Both the position numbers and the translations under genes were made by a program. The notes under the pieces are model-generated. The model made no database searches. It saw only the letters and a list, made by a program, of their open reading frames with translations, and was not told the DNA's origin. From contig JAZLBG010000004.1 of assembly GCA_045613585.1 (NCBI GenBank), positions 1-8,364 on the forward strand: DNA of 8,364 nucleotides, in the 5' to 3' direction. Below are positions 7,167 to 8,364 of the stretch, piece by piece (the stretch's first letter is position 1; the number at the start of each line of letters is the position of its first letter). This DNA is from Fimenecus sp045613585 (GTDB taxonomy: Bacteria; Bacillota; Clostridia; Oscillospirales; Acutalibacteraceae).

Positions 7167-8364
7167 ATTTTAATTTATAGAGTTTTGCACCATGAGTATT
7201 CACTTTACAAGTGAACTTGTTTTTTACAGTTTCAATATCTGTTTTTGCCCATAAGTCACGAATTGTATACTCTCCTTTTAAGTTGAGTTTTTCTAAATCT
7301 ACTATGATATCTGCATTTTCACTTGATACGTTAAATACTGCGATAAGCGGATTATTGTCCGATGATGTAGCTGTCCAGATAACTGTTTTTTCATCACGAT
7401 ATACTTGTTTTCCGTTAGATGAGTTTTGGTTGACATCAAGAACTTCTTCATTTGTCATAAGAGAAAGAGTCCATTCGTCATTATTTCTCATTTCACCACC
7501 GAACATTAAAGGTGAACGGAAGATTGACCAGAGTGTCATTAATGTAATTTGCTCATCTTTTGTGAACTGTGTATATCTGTCCTGTGGACCATGACAAGTA
7601 CCATTTCGAGAAATATTACCAAGTGGCAACATATCACAGTCAGGCCAACAACCTTCACTCACATAAGGTGCCCATTTTTCGCACTTGTCAAACATTTCAT
7701 AAAGCTTGTCCCACCAGTCCCAAAAGTCACCTGTAAGACGCCACATATTAGCGTATTCACAAAGATGGTCAGCAACTGATAATTCAGCAGGTCCAGGTGA
7801 AAGACTGAGCACTATATCTCTGCCTGTTTTATCAATTGCCTTTCTAATCATTTCAACTTCTTCACGTGCTGAATATGGGTTATCCCATTTTCTGAATTCT
7901 GTAACACAGATATCATCTACTTTAACAAAGTCAATGCCCCATTCTGCGTACATCTGGAAAATTGAATCATAATAGGCCTGTGCACCCTCGCATGTGTACA
8001 TTCCGTACATGTCAGTATTCCATGGACAAACAGAGAAATGGTGAGCAACCTGACGCGCTGTTTTATCCGTACCAATAATTGGTGTATTCTGGTGTACAGC
8101 TTGACGAGGTATACCACGCATAATGTGTATACCAAATTTAAGTCCCATCTCGTGAATTTTGTCAGCAATTGCCTTGAAACCAACACCTTTTGCAGATGAT
8201 GGGAACCGATTTTCGGCAGGAATAAGACGAGAATATTCATCCATACAAAGTTCAGTAAAATTATTATAGTCGTTGTTTCTTGCTTTTGGCTCATACCATT
8301 GAATGTCGCAAACTACATACTGCCAACCATAATCCTTAAGATATTTTGCCATATATTCTGCATT
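7165..8364 (-). CDS. Glycoside hydrolase family 27 protein (alpha-galactosidase-like), N-terminus outside window
   Basis: Retaining glycosidase of clan GH-D, annotated by family as alpha-galactosidase. The frame is open to the window edge: four codons (N-A-E-Y) precede the Met at 8352 and match the helix usually found there in the family, so that Met is internal and the true start, and any signal peptide, lies upstream. Numbering from that Met, the (beta/alpha)8 barrel covers about residues 1-300: CDIQW at 15-19, FGIHIMRGIPR at 73-83, KVDD at 144-147 with D146 as probable nucleophile, WRLTGD at 204-209 with D209 as probable acid/base in the R-x3-D pattern, then GCWPDCDMLPLGN, a typical GH27 block. 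About residues 305-395 look like the usual C-terminal beta-sandwich, ending HGAKLYKL. Classical enzymes have DDCW and a Cys-containing GIYSDAG-type loop where this has DIQW and GIHIMRG, so alpha-galactosidase is not assured; beta-L-arabinopyranosidase and isomaltodextranase also belong to GH27. The family call is firm, the substrate is not. The stop codon overlaps the addB ribosome binding site. Confidence 0.88.
   Translation of the reverse strand, partial: NAEYMAKYLKDYGWQYVVCDIQWYEPKARNNDYNNFTELCMDEYSRLIPAENRFPSSAKGVGFKAIADKIHEMGLKFGIHIMRGIPRQAVHQNTPIIGTDKTARQVAHHFSVCPWNTDMYGMYTCEGAQAYYDSIFQMYAEWGIDFVKVDDICVTEFRKWDNPYSAREEVEMIRKAIDKTGRDIVLSLSPGPAELSVADHLCEYANMWRLTGDFWDWWDKLYEMFDKCEKWAPYVSEGCWPDCDMLPLGNISRNGTCHGPQDRYTQFTKDEQITLMTLWSIFRSPLMFGGEMRNNDEWTLSLMTNEEVLDVNQNSSNGKQVYRDEKTVIWTATSSDNNPLIAVFNVSSENADIIVDLEKLNLKGEYTIRDLWAKTDIETVKNKFTCKVNTHGAKLYKLK
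7199..7220 (-). repeat. Two overlapping inverted repeats near the end of the glycosidase gene
   Basis: TTCACTT and AAGTGAA form perfect 7-base arms around a 3-base loop (7199-7215). ACAAGT and ACTTGT form 6-base arms around 2 bases (7207-7220). They share bases, so only one could fold at a time. They sit in the last coding part of the glycosidase, about 50 bases before addB. No U-run follows on the minus strand, so this is not an intrinsic terminator. Chance within coding sequence is quite possible. Confidence 0.35.

Noticed and set aside
7174..7179. TATAAA on the minus strand as a -10 box for addB
   Set aside because: No acceptable -35 hexamer lies 16-18 bases upstream; the closest TTGTAA is 25 bases away. 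AT-rich sequence makes such hexamers common.
7917..8294. Minus-strand 125-codon open frame within the glycosidase gene
   Set aside because: It is a shifted-frame shadow of a conserved GH27 coding region and its translation looks like no protein family.
8350..8352. Met at 8352 as the glycosidase start
   Set aside because: The frame stays open to the window edge with family-like residues before it, and the first barrel strand with its WNSW-type motif is missing, so the gene begins outside.
1..8364. Search for a CRISPR array, insertion sequence, toxin-antitoxin or defence system
   Set aside because: The four genes occupy nearly the whole window; the gaps are 10 bases or 13 to 69 bases long and hold only expression signals. 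AddAB contributes to handling of foreign DNA ends in some bacteria but is a core repair complex.

Overview
The window is AT-rich and its four genes all lie on the minus strand, so transcription runs from position 8364 towards position 1. Low GC, strong AGGAGG-type ribosome binding sites, an AddAB recombination complex (rather than RecBCD) and a zinc-ribbon L31 point to a low-GC Firmicute. A gut- or rumen-type Clostridia such as a Ruminococcus relative would fit, but the genus is an inference from general character, not from a marker.

Layout in direction of transcription: (1) 8364-7165, the 3' part of a glycoside hydrolase family 27 gene whose start lies outside the window; (2) 7151-3807, addB; (3) 3826-284, addA; (4) 214-11, rpmE (ribosomal protein L31). 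The glycosidase stop codon lies inside the addB ribosome binding site, and addB and addA overlap by 20 bases, so the first three genes look like one transcription unit with coupled translation of addB and addA. rpmE has its own clear sigma-A-type promoter, whose -35 box overlaps the addA stop codon. No intrinsic terminator is visible between any of the genes.

AddA and AddB together form the helicase-nuclease that resects double-strand breaks and loads RecA after Chi recognition. Both subunits look intact: AddA has its helicase motifs and nuclease residues, and AddB has its Walker A, nuclease residues and all four iron-sulfur cysteines. The glycosidase has no obvious functional link to DNA repair. 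Its catalytic aspartates are present, but the sugar-binding motif of classical alpha-galactosidases is altered, so its substrate is open.

Two natural-looking GTG starts (addA at 3835, rpmE at 226) fall inside Shine-Dalgarno sequences. I place the true starts at the downstream ATGs. I see no mobile element, CRISPR array, RNA gene or riboswitch, and no convincing new system: this is mostly an ordinary housekeeping region with a few small points worth checking.
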